64,000 nucleotides of DNA from Aequorivita xiaoshiensis. GTDB lineage: Bacteria > Bacteroidota > Bacteroidia > Flavobacteriales > Flavobacteriaceae. The stretch spans positions 1 to 64,000 of the forward strand of contig NZ_JAIRBB010000013.1 of assembly GCF_022008395.1 (NCBI RefSeq). Direction: 5' to 3'. Numbering within the stretch: the first letter of the stretch is position 1; the number at the start of each line of letters is the position of its first letter. The notes under the pieces are model-generated. The model saw nothing but the letters and a program-made list of their open reading frames with translations. It was not told the origin of the DNA and made no database searches. The translations under genes and the position numbers were made by a program. This document shows positions 52,869 to 62,516 of the stretch, one piece after another.

Positions 52869-55301
52869 TTAGAGCTTAATTTGAAGTGTGGCATACCAAG
52901 TTCTCGACTGACTAGGAAGAATTCCTGGACCTGGATAACCAGTAGCTCTTCTGGTAAAATAACTATTGTTTAAAACGTTGTTGATCCCGCTTTCCAATTT
53001 AAAATTACCAAAGGTATAAGCCAAAGAAATATCTAGAATATCGTACGCAGGAATTTCTCCTACAATTCCGCTTTGACTCTCAAAATCGCGTTCGCTATTC
53101 GTGGCATCAGTAAATTGTTTACTTAAATAGGTATATTGAGCACTTCCTAAAAAGTTTTTATAACCGAATCCTAATCCGGTTTTTAGATTAATTGCCGGAA
53201 TAAATTCTACTTTATTTCCTTCTACATTATTTTCTTTCGAGGAAATATACTCACTATTAGTAAGTGCAAGGTTTACAAAGTAATTCATCTTAAAGTTGCT
53301 ATTGGTGGAGAAAGACTCCATTACATTCCAATCTACAAAACTTTCCAAACCATAAGTTACGGCATCGCCAATATTGCCGCGAAAACGCTCTTCCTGAATG
53401 TCGCTTACCTCACGAACAATAACTCCTAACCTATCCTGATAACTTAAAAAGAACCCTCCTATATCATAAGAAATATATTTTCCAAACCTTCCACGAGCAC
53501 CTAAATCGAAAGTATATCCTTGCTCATCGGTGATATTGGGATCCACTACTAACGACGGGTTGGTTATTCTAATATCATTGAAAGTTACAGAACGATAATT
53601 CTTACTTAAATTCGCATACATTTCCAGAGACCGCAAAGGTTTATAGCTCATGCCCACTCCCAATAATAAGAAAGCTCTGTCAAAATTCCGATTATCTTCA
53701 ATATTCTCATTCAATATAGGGTTTCCCGCAATGTCAAAATTAATTTTTTTGAATTCGCCTTCGCTCTGTGTCTTGATATATTCAAATCGGAAACCTGGAG
53801 TTATAGAGAGTTTTGAGCTAAGGTTAAAAATACTTTCTCCAAAAACAGCAATGTTTAGGTTTGGAAATTCAAAATCACTCTGTCTGGGATAGTTAGGATA
53901 TTTATCGTTGGCGAAATTAAAATCTGGATCGCTTCCATCACTACCAGGCCCTTGGCGTTCACTATTTTTAGATTGGTAATATTTACCCCCCAAAAGCAAT
54001 ACATTTTCGTTATTTAGTAAATTGTAATGAGTTAAAAATCTAGCTTCTGCTCCCCAATTATTGAAATTCCCCGAAACTAATTCTCTTGGCGAATCTAAAT
54101 CATCTTCTTGTGAAACCCTATTTTCACGAAAACCAACAGTCTTTCGGTAAGCATCCAAGGCAAATAAATTTAAACTGAAATCTGTTTTATCGGAAAAACT
54201 ATGGTCTAATCTAAGTGAGTATAGTTTCCAGTCTACTTTAAACCAATTTCGCGTGCGATTACTATATGTAGGATCTTCTTCAAACTGTCTATCGGTAAGC
54301 CCTCCTGGTTGTTGTGCTAAATAATTCAAGTAGCTCATTTCAAAAGCTACTTTAGTATTGTTGGTGAATTTATAATCTGTATGCGCATAGGCATTATGAG
54401 AATCAAATTCGGAATTTGGTCTAAAGTCATCGCCCGTTTTAAAATTGTAGTAGACGTAATAGCCAAATTTCCCTACGGTACCGCTTAAGCTATTAAAGCT
54501 ATTGAAAAGGTTGAAGGACCCCAAAGATTGTCTTGATACCCACTCTACCTTTTTTCTAATATTGGGTTCTTTTAATTTAAAGTTGATTAAACCTCCAAAC
54601 TGTGTTCCATATTGAAGTGATGCCGCTCCACGCACTACTTCAATCTCTCTTATGGCATCAGCAGGTGGTGTGTAGTAACTTTCGGGATAGCCTAAAACAT
54701 CTGCGGAAATGTCGTACCCATTTTGTCGCGTATTGAAGTTTGCTGTTCTGTTTGGGTTTAAACCTCGACCGCCAATATTTAGCTGTAACCCTCCATCGTT
54801 GTTTTCGTAAATATTTAAACCTACAACTTGGGCGTAAATTTGCCGTGCATTATTAGTTGCTGTATTGGTTGTTAGATTACTCATAACCACAACCTCACTC
54901 TTTTTACCAGCGTATATAGCTGTACCCTCTACTTGTTTCAAATTTCGTAAAGCGAAAATTTCTTCTTTTCTCTTTGTAATAAGCACTTCAGATAACTGTT
55001 CGCCCAACAAATTAAGATTAAAAGAAATTGTTGTGTTTTCTGAAATAGTTATATGTTTTTTTAACACTTCATATTCCAGACTAAAGACTGCAAATTCATA
55101 CGTGCCCGCAGGAATATTAGCAAATTCAAAATTTCCTTCCGCGTCGCTAATTCTAGATTTCCCTAAATCTAAAATATAAACCTCTGCGTAGGAAACCGCT
55201 TTATTTGATTCGTTTGAAAATACTTGCCCCGAAATGGAAAATTGTGCGAAAGCTGAAATATTAAAACCTAAGAATAAAATCAATAAAGTATTTTTAAACA
55301 T
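52869..55301 (-). CDS. TonB-dependent outer-membrane receptor, probable iron transporter
   Basis: The 810-residue protein has a signal peptide (ISAFAQ), a carboxypeptidase-regulatory-like domain (about 22-105) with the SGQVFSNESNKAVSYAEV start, a plug (about 115-235; VEVVRGAASLQYGTQFGGLINF) and a 22-strand beta-barrel ending in SRTWYATLQIKL with a terminal Leu. It resembles FecA-like receptors. It is the last gene of the operon with imelysin and HTTM protein, which points to iron as substrate. Confidence 0.92.
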   Translation of the reverse strand: MFKNTLLILFLGFNISAFAQFSISGQVFSNESNKAVSYAEVYILDLGKSRISDAEGNFEFANIPAGTYEFAVFSLEYEVLKKHITISENTTISFNLNLLGEQLSEVLITKRKEEIFALRNLKQVEGTAIYAGKKSEVVVMSNLTTNTATNNARQIYAQVVGLNIYENNDGGLQLNIGGRGLNPNRTANFNTRQNGYDISADVLGYPESYYTPPADAIREIEVVRGAASLQYGTQFGGLINFKLKEPNIRKKVEWVSRQSLGSFNLFNSFNSLSGTVGKFGYYVYYNFKTGDDFRPNSEFDSHNAYAHTDYKFTNNTKVAFEMSYLNYLAQQPGGLTDRQFEEDPTYSNRTRNWFKVDWKLYSLRLDHSFSDKTDFSLNLFALDAYRKTVGFRENRVSQEDDLDSPRELVSGNFNNWGAEARFLTHYNLLNNENVLLLGGKYYQSKNSERQGPGSDGSDPDFNFANDKYPNYPRQSDFEFPNLNIAVFGESIFNLSSKLSITPGFRFEYIKTQSEGEFKKINFDIAGNPILNENIEDNRNFDRAFLLLGVGMSYKPLRSLEMYANLSKNYRSVTFNDIRITNPSLVVDPNITDEQGYTFDLGARGRFGKYISYDIGGFFLSYQDRLGVIVREVSDIQEERFRGNIGDAVTYGLESFVDWNVMESFSTNSNFKMNYFVNLALTNSEYISSKENNVEGNKVEFIPAINLKTGLGFGYKNFLGSAQYTYLSKQFTDATNSERDFESQSGIVGEIPAYDILDISLAYTFGNFKLESGINNVLNNSYFTRRATGYPGPGILPSQSRTWYATLQIKL

Positions 55302-55311
55302 AGAGAAATCT

Positions 55312-56676
55312 TTAAAGTCCTTTGATATTATGGTTAAATGGTAAAATCCAGTTTTTTGGTAAAAAGGATTCTTTTTGCAACATTAAGTCGGTTTCTGGAT
55401 TTATAAACGGTTGGCTCAGTCTTCCATTTAATGCCACATAACTTTCTACGTAAACAGCAATATTTTTATGCCCCTGCGCGGCAAAATGATTACCTAAATA
55501 ATGTGCATACTGCAATATAAAATCTGGTTGTGTACTCATTTGTTTTTCCTGAAATGGGGTTAGAAAATCTGTGTTATCCACCAAAAATTGTTCTCCAGTT
55601 TCCTTATTTTTTATTTTAAATTGCGCATAGCCAGCCTTCTCCATAAGCATTACCCGCCAGGAAAAACGATACCCTTCCTCAGTCCAAAAAAGCTCATTGG
55701 GGTACGCCAAATATCGCCAAGGAAATAACAATTGGACTATAAAAAATACCGTTACCACGGGCAAAGATATACTATTGTTAAACCTATATGTTGTTATTTT
55801 GGAACTAGCAGTATTTTTTGAAGGTTCGCAACCTAATATTCTTGAAATGAAATTAATGATACTTTGATGAAAACTTGGGTCAAAGAAAATTAACGTACTT
55901 ACAATCATTATATACGGAAACATTCCAATAGGAAATAAAACTCTTGTAAGTATATGAAAGATTACAACCAGAGTAAAAGCTAACCATCGCGTAGGTTTAT
56001 ATAAAAGCAGAAATGGGATTGTTAAATCATAAATCGCACCTGTATAACTAAACGTATAATGCAGCCACTGTTGCTGCATCAAATCTCCCAAAAAGGGTAA
56101 ATCATATTTTGAAGGGAGCCAAATTTTTAAAGGCATTGCATGCACCAACCAATCACTATTTAATTTTGCCAACCCTGCATAAAAGTAAACTATACCAAGC
56201 ATAAGCTTAATACTATCTACTGTCCATTTAGGGATGGTATTAAAAGCATTTAAAGGTTTTTTTAAAGCGTCAATAGAAAAGTAAACATTAGCTGGTAAAA
56301 AAATCATTAAGAATGCAACACAACTTATGAAATAGTAATGGTTGAGATATGTAGTTTTATCCATCAACTCTATATAAGTAAAACTTAAAAAGAAGACGAT
56401 AATGGCCAAACGATACTTATATCCCAAAGCCACTAATAGGGAGGCGATACCGCATACTATAAAAATGATATACGTGTAATCCCCAATTGGTTTCACCCAT
56501 TCAAAACCGTAATAGCTAAAGAAAAACTTTGGTTGTACGTATAATTTATCGATCCACCCATTCGCCCAGAAACGAACAATGCTAAAAAACATCATAAATC
56601 CAAATAAAACACGAAAGACCGCTAATGGAGCGGCCTGCGTAGTTTTATTTAAATACCTATCAATTCCTTTTAACAT
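55312..56676 (-). CDS. HTTM-domain membrane protein
   Basis: The 454-residue protein has six to eight membrane segments in residues 20-350 and the HTTM (gamma-carboxylase-like) pattern: LAVFRVLFGFMMFFSIVRFW, YLNHYYFISCVAFLMIF and KLMLGIVYFYAGLAKLNSDW. A soluble part follows. Known relatives include vitamin K-dependent gamma-carboxylase, but the bacterial function is not known. It lies 10 bp before the TonB receptor gene in an iron-type operon. Confidence 0.88.
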   Translation of the reverse strand: MLKGIDRYLNKTTQAAPLAVFRVLFGFMMFFSIVRFWANGWIDKLYVQPKFFFSYYGFEWVKPIGDYTYIIFIVCGIASLLVALGYKYRLAIIVFFLSFTYIELMDKTTYLNHYYFISCVAFLMIFLPANVYFSIDALKKPLNAFNTIPKWTVDSIKLMLGIVYFYAGLAKLNSDWLVHAMPLKIWLPSKYDLPFLGDLMQQQWLHYTFSYTGAIYDLTIPFLLLYKPTRWLAFTLVVIFHILTRVLFPIGMFPYIMIVSTLIFFDPSFHQSIINFISRILGCEPSKNTASSKITTYRFNNSISLPVVTVFFIVQLLFPWRYLAYPNELFWTEEGYRFSWRVMLMEKAGYAQFKIKNKETGEQFLVDNTDFLTPFQEKQMSTQPDFILQYAHYLGNHFAAQGHKNIAVYVESYVALNGRLSQPFINPETDLMLQKESFLPKNWILPFNHNIKGL

Positions 56677-56740
56677 TGTATTCCAATTAATTGGAAATAA
56701 GCCAATTTAATTATGAAGCTAGATTAATTTTCTCGGTATT

Positions 56741-57862
56741 TTAGTCCCCGTCAGAATCTATGTAATCTATACTTACGTCAAAGGCTTGCACCATGTCTAC
56801 CTTCATTAAAATTACAAGACGTTGTAATTCGTCATAAGTCTCTAGCATTTTAAAATTATCCGTTTCTATTTGCTGAGCTAAATTTGGATTTAATTCATTG
56901 GCCTTAGTTTTTGCAACCGCAAATTGACTATTTATCAAATCACCCAAATTTTCTCCATTTTTAATGGTATTCAAATAGTTTAAATACGTATTAAAGCCAG
57001 GGCCGTTTTCATTTCCGTCAAAACTCTTTCCGTTGAAAAAATTTTGGCTTGCGGCAATTGCTTCCAATAAAAGTTCCTTTGAAATATCCTTCTTATAATA
57101 TGCTTCCACATTTTGAGGCAAAGTTTCGGCAGAGAATACACCAGCTGGAATACCAACTTTTCCGGCACGAAGCGATTTTTCGAAGTAAAAAATGTAATCG
57201 TTGGTCAGTTTATCAACGGCTCCAGATGCCGATGAACTTGTATTAGCTACAAAAGTATCGCGATAACCGTTAATCCAACTATCTAAAACCGCATTACTCA
57301 AAGATGAAATGGATTCGGACAATGCTAAAAGATAGTTTCTATAACCTTCGGAATTTGCGTTTGTAGTGTAAAACTGAATAATTTCGGTATCGTTTTCTGC
57401 CAATCCGTTTAGCATATAATCTAAAGCTGGAAAGCCTTGTTTATCTATGGTAGAAGGCAGGGCAAAATCATAATCTCCACTGGAAATAAAATTTTCAATT
57501 TGATCTGTATTCGCAGGATACACATTTAACCGATTTCTAAAACGAAGTTCCTCCGCTTTTCCAATTTCGAACATGGATACATTTTGAAACGATACATAAC
57601 TATCTTTCCATGCTGATCTAAGCAATTGTAAATTTTCCGCCGTGGGATTTGCAGTAAACTGTGCTGTACTTGCTTCTAACGCAGTAGCCTTTAGGTTAAA
57701 ATTGGTATAGGCAGGAATTATAATATTGTCTGCCCAGTTAACTAACATTGTACCACGATCAAAGTTATCACCTTCATCTTGCGGGGTATCATTATCACTT
57801 GAACACGCAACGATAGACGTAAATATCGTAATTAATAATACAGAAACTTGAAGGAATCTCAT
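56741..57862 (-). CDS. Imelysin-family lipoprotein (EfeO/IrpA-like)
   Basis: The 373-residue protein has a lipoprotein signal (SIVAC, Cys20) followed by an imelysin helical bundle. The family signature is present as the GxHxxE-like early region replaced by NVSMFEIGKAEELRF, and FPALDYMLNGL. Imelysins bind or assist uptake of iron in the periplasm or at the surface. It follows the DUF4856 gene by 59 bp and precedes the HTTM gene by 64 bp. Confidence 0.9.
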   Translation of the reverse strand: MRFLQVSVLLITIFTSIVACSSDNDTPQDEGDNFDRGTMLVNWADNIIIPAYTNFNLKATALEASTAQFTANPTAENLQLLRSAWKDSYVSFQNVSMFEIGKAEELRFRNRLNVYPANTDQIENFISSGDYDFALPSTIDKQGFPALDYMLNGLAENDTEIIQFYTTNANSEGYRNYLLALSESISSLSNAVLDSWINGYRDTFVANTSSSASGAVDKLTNDYIFYFEKSLRAGKVGIPAGVFSAETLPQNVEAYYKKDISKELLLEAIAASQNFFNGKSFDGNENGPGFNTYLNYLNTIKNGENLGDLINSQFAVAKTKANELNPNLAQQIETDNFKMLETYDELQRLVILMKVDMVQAFDVSIDYIDSDGD

Positions 57863-57921
57863 AGTAATAAATTTATAACCCCACCAAAATTATATTAGTG
57901 GGGAGAGTTGAGTTAATTGTT

Positions 57922-59145
57922 TTAGTTAGTAGCTGCCTGTGCAACTGTAAAATCAAATTTTGTAGCAATGGCTTCGGAAACCTGATCAATAGTTTCAGGC
58001 GTAACACTCCAGAAACCATTTTCAGAAGAATCCATCAACATCGCTAAAAGAGTATCTACTTCATTTCTAGTGAAAAGTGGTGTAGCACTTTCAGAATTTC
58101 TGGCAAAACGAAGGCTATAAACAAAACCGTAAGCTTCTGATAATGCGTGAAATGATCCTTCACGGTTACCTTCAGCAATTTTATTTTTACCAACCTGAAG
58201 GTAGAATATGCCACGAACGGCAAGTACAGTTGAAACTTTTTCACGAATAATCGCGGCCTGAGCATCGCGAACCTCATAATCTTTTGCAACAATAGCAGCG
58301 CGACCTAATTTAAATGCATTCCATATATCTGCAGCTATGGTTGAGAAATCTGAATTGTCATTAACGCGACCAACATATTCATTTAAAAATTTATCATCAT
58401 CGCCAATAGTTAAGTTAGGGTTTTCAGGATTTGCAGAGGTTCCATAAAGATACCCGTATGCCTCATCCCATTTGTGCTCCATAGTGGTATAATTTTTATT
58501 CTCCTCGGTTATTCCGTTATCATTGTTTTCACGATTATCACCTTCATCCAAAACTGAAGTGCTCAAATAATTATTCAACATTTGATCTGTCATAAGTGCT
58601 CCTATAATACCTTTGGCAAATGCTTGATTATATTCTAAACCTTTAGCATTTACATATCGAGTTTTGTCACCATCGGCAATCTGTCCGGAAATTCCTGGTG
58701 ATGCTACAACCATTTTGTTTGGAAACACCTCATTGGTTTGTGAAATAATATAGTCATCAAAAGTGGCTTTAATCTGAGCACTTTCAGCAGTATTTGTTGC
58801 AAAGTAATCATAAGATGCAGCACATTTACTTCTTAAATTCTTACCTGAAGCATTTAGCGTAGCATCAGAAAAGTCGTCGTTTCCAGCTTCATGATTAAAC
58901 ATAGCTAATAATGATGCTTCGGTAGTATTATCAAAATCTGTAAATGCTCGAGCTGTCTCGCCAGCCATTAGAATACGAGTAGTTTGGCCATTAAAATTAA
59001 CGGTAGACTCCCCATCACGCATAAATTTGTAAGTTTCTGGGGTTTCAATATTATTTTCCAATATAGCTTGATCATCATCTGAAGAACACGAAATAAAAAA
59101 GGTAGCACTTAAAAGTGAGGTAAATAAAAATAAATTTTTCATCAA
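57922..59145 (-). CDS. DUF4856 lipoprotein, first gene of the iron-type operon
   Basis: The 407-residue protein has a lipoprotein signal (FFISC, Cys20) and then the DUF4856 domain with ETPETYKFMRDGESTVNF, KGIIGALMTDQMLNNYL and MEHKWDEAYGYLYG. DUF4856 proteins occur next to imelysin in many Bacteroidota and are probably distant imelysin-like bundles that bind iron. Upstream are a -7 box and a 31-bp inverted repeat, which suggest metal-dependent control. Confidence 0.9.
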   Translation of the reverse strand: MMKNLFLFTSLLSATFFISCSSDDDQAILENNIETPETYKFMRDGESTVNFNGQTTRILMAGETARAFTDFDNTTEASLLAMFNHEAGNDDFSDATLNASGKNLRSKCAASYDYFATNTAESAQIKATFDDYIISQTNEVFPNKMVVASPGISGQIADGDKTRYVNAKGLEYNQAFAKGIIGALMTDQMLNNYLSTSVLDEGDNRENNDNGITEENKNYTTMEHKWDEAYGYLYGTSANPENPNLTIGDDDKFLNEYVGRVNDNSDFSTIAADIWNAFKLGRAAIVAKDYEVRDAQAAIIREKVSTVLAVRGIFYLQVGKNKIAEGNREGSFHALSEAYGFVYSLRFARNSESATPLFTRNEVDTLLAMLMDSSENGFWSVTPETIDQVSEAIATKFDFTVAQAATN

Positions 59146-59214
59146 ATATTATTTAGACTGAATTAAAATAGTGTAATTTTCAGCCGCAAAAATAAGAGTG
59201 ATATAGAAATCTCG

Positions 59215-59222
59215 CAAATTTA
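59215..59222 (-). promoter_or_regulatory. -7 box of the iron-type operon
   Basis: The minus-strand sequence TAAATTTG fits TAnnTTTG. It lies 70 bp upstream of the DUF4856 start codon and is overlapped by the inverted repeat at 59216-59246. Confidence 0.55.
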
Positions 59223-59246
59223 TTTAGATTTAATTTAAATAAATTT
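59216..59246. promoter_or_regulatory. 31-bp inverted repeat, candidate metal-repressor operator
   Basis: AAATTTATTTA (59216-59226) and TAAATAAATTT (59236-59246) form a perfect 11-bp inverted repeat with a 9-nt centre. It overlaps the -7 box, a position expected for repression. Which regulator (Fur- or DtxR/TroR-type) would bind is inference. The AT-richness lowers confidence. Confidence 0.5.
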
Positions 59247-59375
59247 TAAAAATATATTGTAATGAGAAGTAGTTTAGACTTTTATAGTGATAACGGCACA
59301 TACCTTTTAAGCTTAAAACATTTACGTATTAGCTACTTTATTCCAATAAATTTGAAAATGCAGTAAGCACAATAA

Positions 59376-60917
59376 TTAATTCTTTGACTTTAAATAGTTG
59401 ACAATTGCTTTTCGAATATCGGCTGCATTTTCTTTTTCAGAAGGGGTGTATACTTTTAATACTCTTTTATTTTCTTGCGTTAAAAATGGAATATCTAGCC
59501 CTTTCATAAGAAAGTCGCTTATGGCGATTGTGTAACGATATTTAGGATTTATAGGAGCCCCTTGTACTAACCATGTACCTTTAGAATTTTGAGTAAAGTT
59601 ATGTCTTTGCAAATATGCGCCTGAACCTTTTTGATTATTGCCATACTCTAGTACCTCAATTAGTAAACTTCCTCTAAGCTGAACTTTTAATACACTCCCT
59701 CCAAAAGGTAGCACTCTAAAAATATCTGTACTAGTAATATTTCCCTGCAAATTATCGTCAATACGTATTGAGCCTCCGTTAACAATTGCACCCGCTACTT
59801 TATTGTTATACGCATGTGCCATCGATTTTGTTATTATACCACCTAGATTAGTTTGCTTACTCCTATTTGCATCATCTGTCCCATCAAGTATTTCATCAGC
59901 TTTATAAATAACATCGTAAGGAGAATCCACAACTTCCTTTAATTTATCATCCAACAAATCTTCCCATTTTTTTACCACTCGCTCTACTTTAGGAGCCGAA
60001 GGCACATCGCTGCCTACAAACACCAACTCAGAAGCTACTGATAGCATTTTAGTTCTTAAATTGTAAATTAGGGTGTGGACATATAATGTTTTTGCATTTG
60101 CATCGGCTTTGGTAATAATAGTTCTACCTTCTTTTAACAACATATTAAAATGTTCATGACCTCCCATTATTAGCGGTAAATTCCTTAGAAGTCTGGCTAT
60201 TTCTAAATCTTCTTCAATAGATACATGTGTTAAGCCAACCACAAAATCCGATTTTTGTATCGCTTCTTTATACGCTCTTTTAGAACTTTCGTAAATATTT
60301 TCATAGGACACGTAATCTTTCGGATTTGAAGGTAAGGTAACGCCAAAAACAGCAAATTGAATTTGATTTCCTTCTTCATCATATGCCGGAAATGTTACAT
60401 AGTCGGAAATTGGTGCATTAGTATACTCCAATTTTGTTGTAAACGGGCTTACTTTTTCTTCTGTAGCATGCCGTACATTTGCTGATGTCCATTTAAACTT
60501 CGATTCATCCAATCTTTTTTGTAATTCCGATTCACTTAAATCGAATTCATGGTTTCCAAAAGTCACCAAATCTATTTCCATAGCATTTAGTACATCCACC
60601 ATATGTTTTCCCTTTATCGCTTCCCCTTCGTGTTTTAGAGTACCCAATAGAGAAGGGTTGAGAAAATCGCCGGCTAGAAACATAAATGTATTAGGAAAAT
60701 CCTTTTTGATAGAATCGCGTATATATGCTACTCTTGCCAACCCACCATACTCACCACCGTTCAGTGGAGAAATCTCGTAAACATCGTTAATTTGAATAAA
60801 TTTTAAGGTAACAGCACCCGCACCTTGTATAGGATCTTCCTTTGGAATTGAGTTAATTATTGAACACCCAGAGCAAAGAATCGCAAGAAGAAAAGAAAAT
60901 AGTAAAGTTTTTTTCAT
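59376..60917 (-). CDS. 5'-nucleotidase / metallophosphoesterase lipoprotein
   Basis: The 513-residue protein has a lipoprotein signal (LCSGC, Cys18), a calcineurin-like phosphoesterase domain (about 35-320; QINDVYE, GDFLNP, GNHEFD, GGHEHF) and a 5'-nucleotidase C-terminal domain (about 340-500; NGGSIRID, DIFRVLPFGG). It should release phosphate from extracytoplasmic nucleotides. It is 81 bp downstream of the HMG-CoA lyase gene. Confidence 0.93.
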   Translation of the reverse strand: MKKTLLFSFLLAILCSGCSIINSIPKEDPIQGAGAVTLKFIQINDVYEISPLNGGEYGGLARVAYIRDSIKKDFPNTFMFLAGDFLNPSLLGTLKHEGEAIKGKHMVDVLNAMEIDLVTFGNHEFDLSESELQKRLDESKFKWTSANVRHATEEKVSPFTTKLEYTNAPISDYVTFPAYDEEGNQIQFAVFGVTLPSNPKDYVSYENIYESSKRAYKEAIQKSDFVVGLTHVSIEEDLEIARLLRNLPLIMGGHEHFNMLLKEGRTIITKADANAKTLYVHTLIYNLRTKMLSVASELVFVGSDVPSAPKVERVVKKWEDLLDDKLKEVVDSPYDVIYKADEILDGTDDANRSKQTNLGGIITKSMAHAYNNKVAGAIVNGGSIRIDDNLQGNITSTDIFRVLPFGGSVLKVQLRGSLLIEVLEYGNNQKGSGAYLQRHNFTQNSKGTWLVQGAPINPKYRYTIAISDFLMKGLDIPFLTQENKRVLKVYTPSEKENAADIRKAIVNYLKSKN

Positions 60918-60998
60918 CTGTAATAAATATTAAATTAAAATGTAAAAAGCTTTAGCTTAACAAATTACAATAATTCAGTTTAAATTAAGCTTTATTTA

Positions 60999-61862
60999 TT
61001 AATGATATTTAGTAAAAATTTTAGTAGCTTCATTATATGCGCTTTCAAAAGACATAGGATTTATGTTACTCGAAATCTTTTCAGTTGTAAAATAACTTAA
61101 CATTTTTTCGGTAGGCATATTTCCTGTTAACTCATCTTTTGCCATGGGACAACCGCCAAAGCCTTGAATAGCACCATCAAACCTTCTGCAGCCAGCCTCA
61201 AAAGCCGAGCTTATTTTTTCGTGCCATGCATTTGGGGTAGTATGCAAATGAGCACCAAATTCAATGTGAGGATAATTAGGGATCAAGTTACTAAATAAAT
61301 ATGAAATAATTTCAGGTGTAGAGGAACCAACTGTATCACTTAACGATAAAATCTTAACACCCATGGCAGAAAGCTTCTCTGTCCACTCTCCTACTATCTC
61401 GACATTCCAGGGATCGCCATAAGGATTTCCGAAGCCCATAGACAGGTAGGCAACAACTTCTTTGTTATTTTTATCTGCAATGTTTAGAATCTCACCTAAC
61501 AATACTATCGACTCATCAATTGTTTTATGGGTATTGCGCATCTGAAAATTTTCAGATATCGAAAAAGGATACCCTAAATATTGAATTTCCGGATGTTTTA
61601 CAGCATCTTCTGCCCCGCGTAGATTTGCGATAATTGCTAACAATTTACTATTTGTAGCAGATAGATCTAACTGTGAAAGCACCGCGGCTGTATCCTGCAT
61701 TTGCGGGATAGCCTTTGGCGAAACAAAGCTTCCAAAATCTATAGTATCGAAACCACAGCGCAATAGTGATTGTATATACTTCACTTTTAGCTCGGTGGGA
61801 ATCCATTCTTTGATGCCTTGCATAGCATCGCGCGGACATTCTATTATTTTTACTTCTTGCAT
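60999..61862 (-). CDS. mvaB: Hydroxymethylglutaryl-CoA lyase
   Basis: The 287-residue TIM-barrel enzyme splits HMG-CoA to acetoacetate and acetyl-CoA, the last step of leucine breakdown. The ECPRDAMQG start (Arg and Asp for substrate/metal), LSDTVGSSTP, HLHTTPN metal histidines and the GCPMAKDELTGN loop with the active-site Cys are all present. No other leucine degradation genes are in the window. Confidence 0.95.
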   Translation of the reverse strand: MQEVKIIECPRDAMQGIKEWIPTELKVKYIQSLLRCGFDTIDFGSFVSPKAIPQMQDTAAVLSQLDLSATNSKLLAIIANLRGAEDAVKHPEIQYLGYPFSISENFQMRNTHKTIDESIVLLGEILNIADKNNKEVVAYLSMGFGNPYGDPWNVEIVGEWTEKLSAMGVKILSLSDTVGSSTPEIISYLFSNLIPNYPHIEFGAHLHTTPNAWHEKISSAFEAGCRRFDGAIQGFGGCPMAKDELTGNMPTEKMLSYFTTEKISSNINPMSFESAYNEATKIFTKYH

Positions 61863-62279
61863 TGGTCCAAAGATAGCTTTTGAATAAGTAAAAACGAAAT
61901 TAGGAAAGCGAAAAAATGATAAATGAAAGAATCATGAAGGGTTTTTATTAAGTAGGTTGACTTCTTCCCACTACCATACGAAACGAAATTCGAAGGAGTC
62001 AGCCCTCTGCTACCGCACGAGTCCTCTCGTGTGGTTTTCTACAGCTCAATAAAAAGCACTAATCCTCAAACAAAATACTAAAAGACTATAAAGTCTCTAA
62101 TTTTTGCTTTCCAAAAAGAATCGGAATGTAGCTTCGAGATGGAATTTTAAGAAGGTGGAAAACCACGCGATATAATCGCGCGGGAGCGGAGGGATTTCCT
62201 GGATTGTTTATAATCAAATATTGTTTTAAATTTCCAATAAGTATTAAATTGTATATTTACTATAATAAAAAACATCGTT
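61863..62279. other. 417-bp gap with two structured elements
   Basis: No gene is visible. ACCGCACGAG (62012-62021) and CTCGTGTGGT (62026-62035) form a 10-bp stem with one wobble pair and a TCCT loop. Just before it, GGTTGACTTCTTC (about 61953-61965) and GAAGGAGTCAGCC (about 61992-62004) pair over 11 of 13 positions. A separate perfect stem, CGCGAT-ATA-ATCGCG, lies at 62166-62180 and is like the REP stem at 63808-63822. The first two could be the tail of a structured RNA element; I cannot name it. Confidence 0.5.
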
Positions 62280-62516
62280 ATGGATTTACAGGCTGATTTA
62301 AAATGGATACATAAGGAATTGGACAAAGTGAAAGATCCAATATTTATATAGGCAATAAAAAGCATGTTGAAGTATAATAAAAAAATGACTTCGGAAAGAA
62401 TTTCCAAAGAACAATACAATCAAGAACTCGAAGCATCCATTGCACACATTAAAGATGGTAATAGATTTACACATCAACAAATTAAAGAGCGCATGGAGCA
62501 ATGGATAGAAAAATAA
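62280..62516 (+). pseudogene. Antitoxin gene with an in-frame stop codon
   Basis: The reading frame runs from ATG 62280 to TAA 62514-62516 with one in-frame TAG at 62349-62351 (codon 24, in DPIFI*AIKSML). The translated parts on both sides match the form of small RelB-like antitoxins found before RelE/ParE toxins in Bacteroidota (MDLQADLKWIHKEL; TSERISKEQYNQELE). A CAG-to-TAG or GAG-to-TAG change would explain it. ATG 62364 could still give a 50-residue C-terminal part, the part that usually binds toxin. It overlaps the toxin gene by 16 bp. Confidence 0.75.

Noticed and set aside
61930-62040. Group II intron end
   Set aside because: The helices are suggestive, but the defining D5 bulge and catalytic triad are not visible and no reverse transcriptase is nearby.
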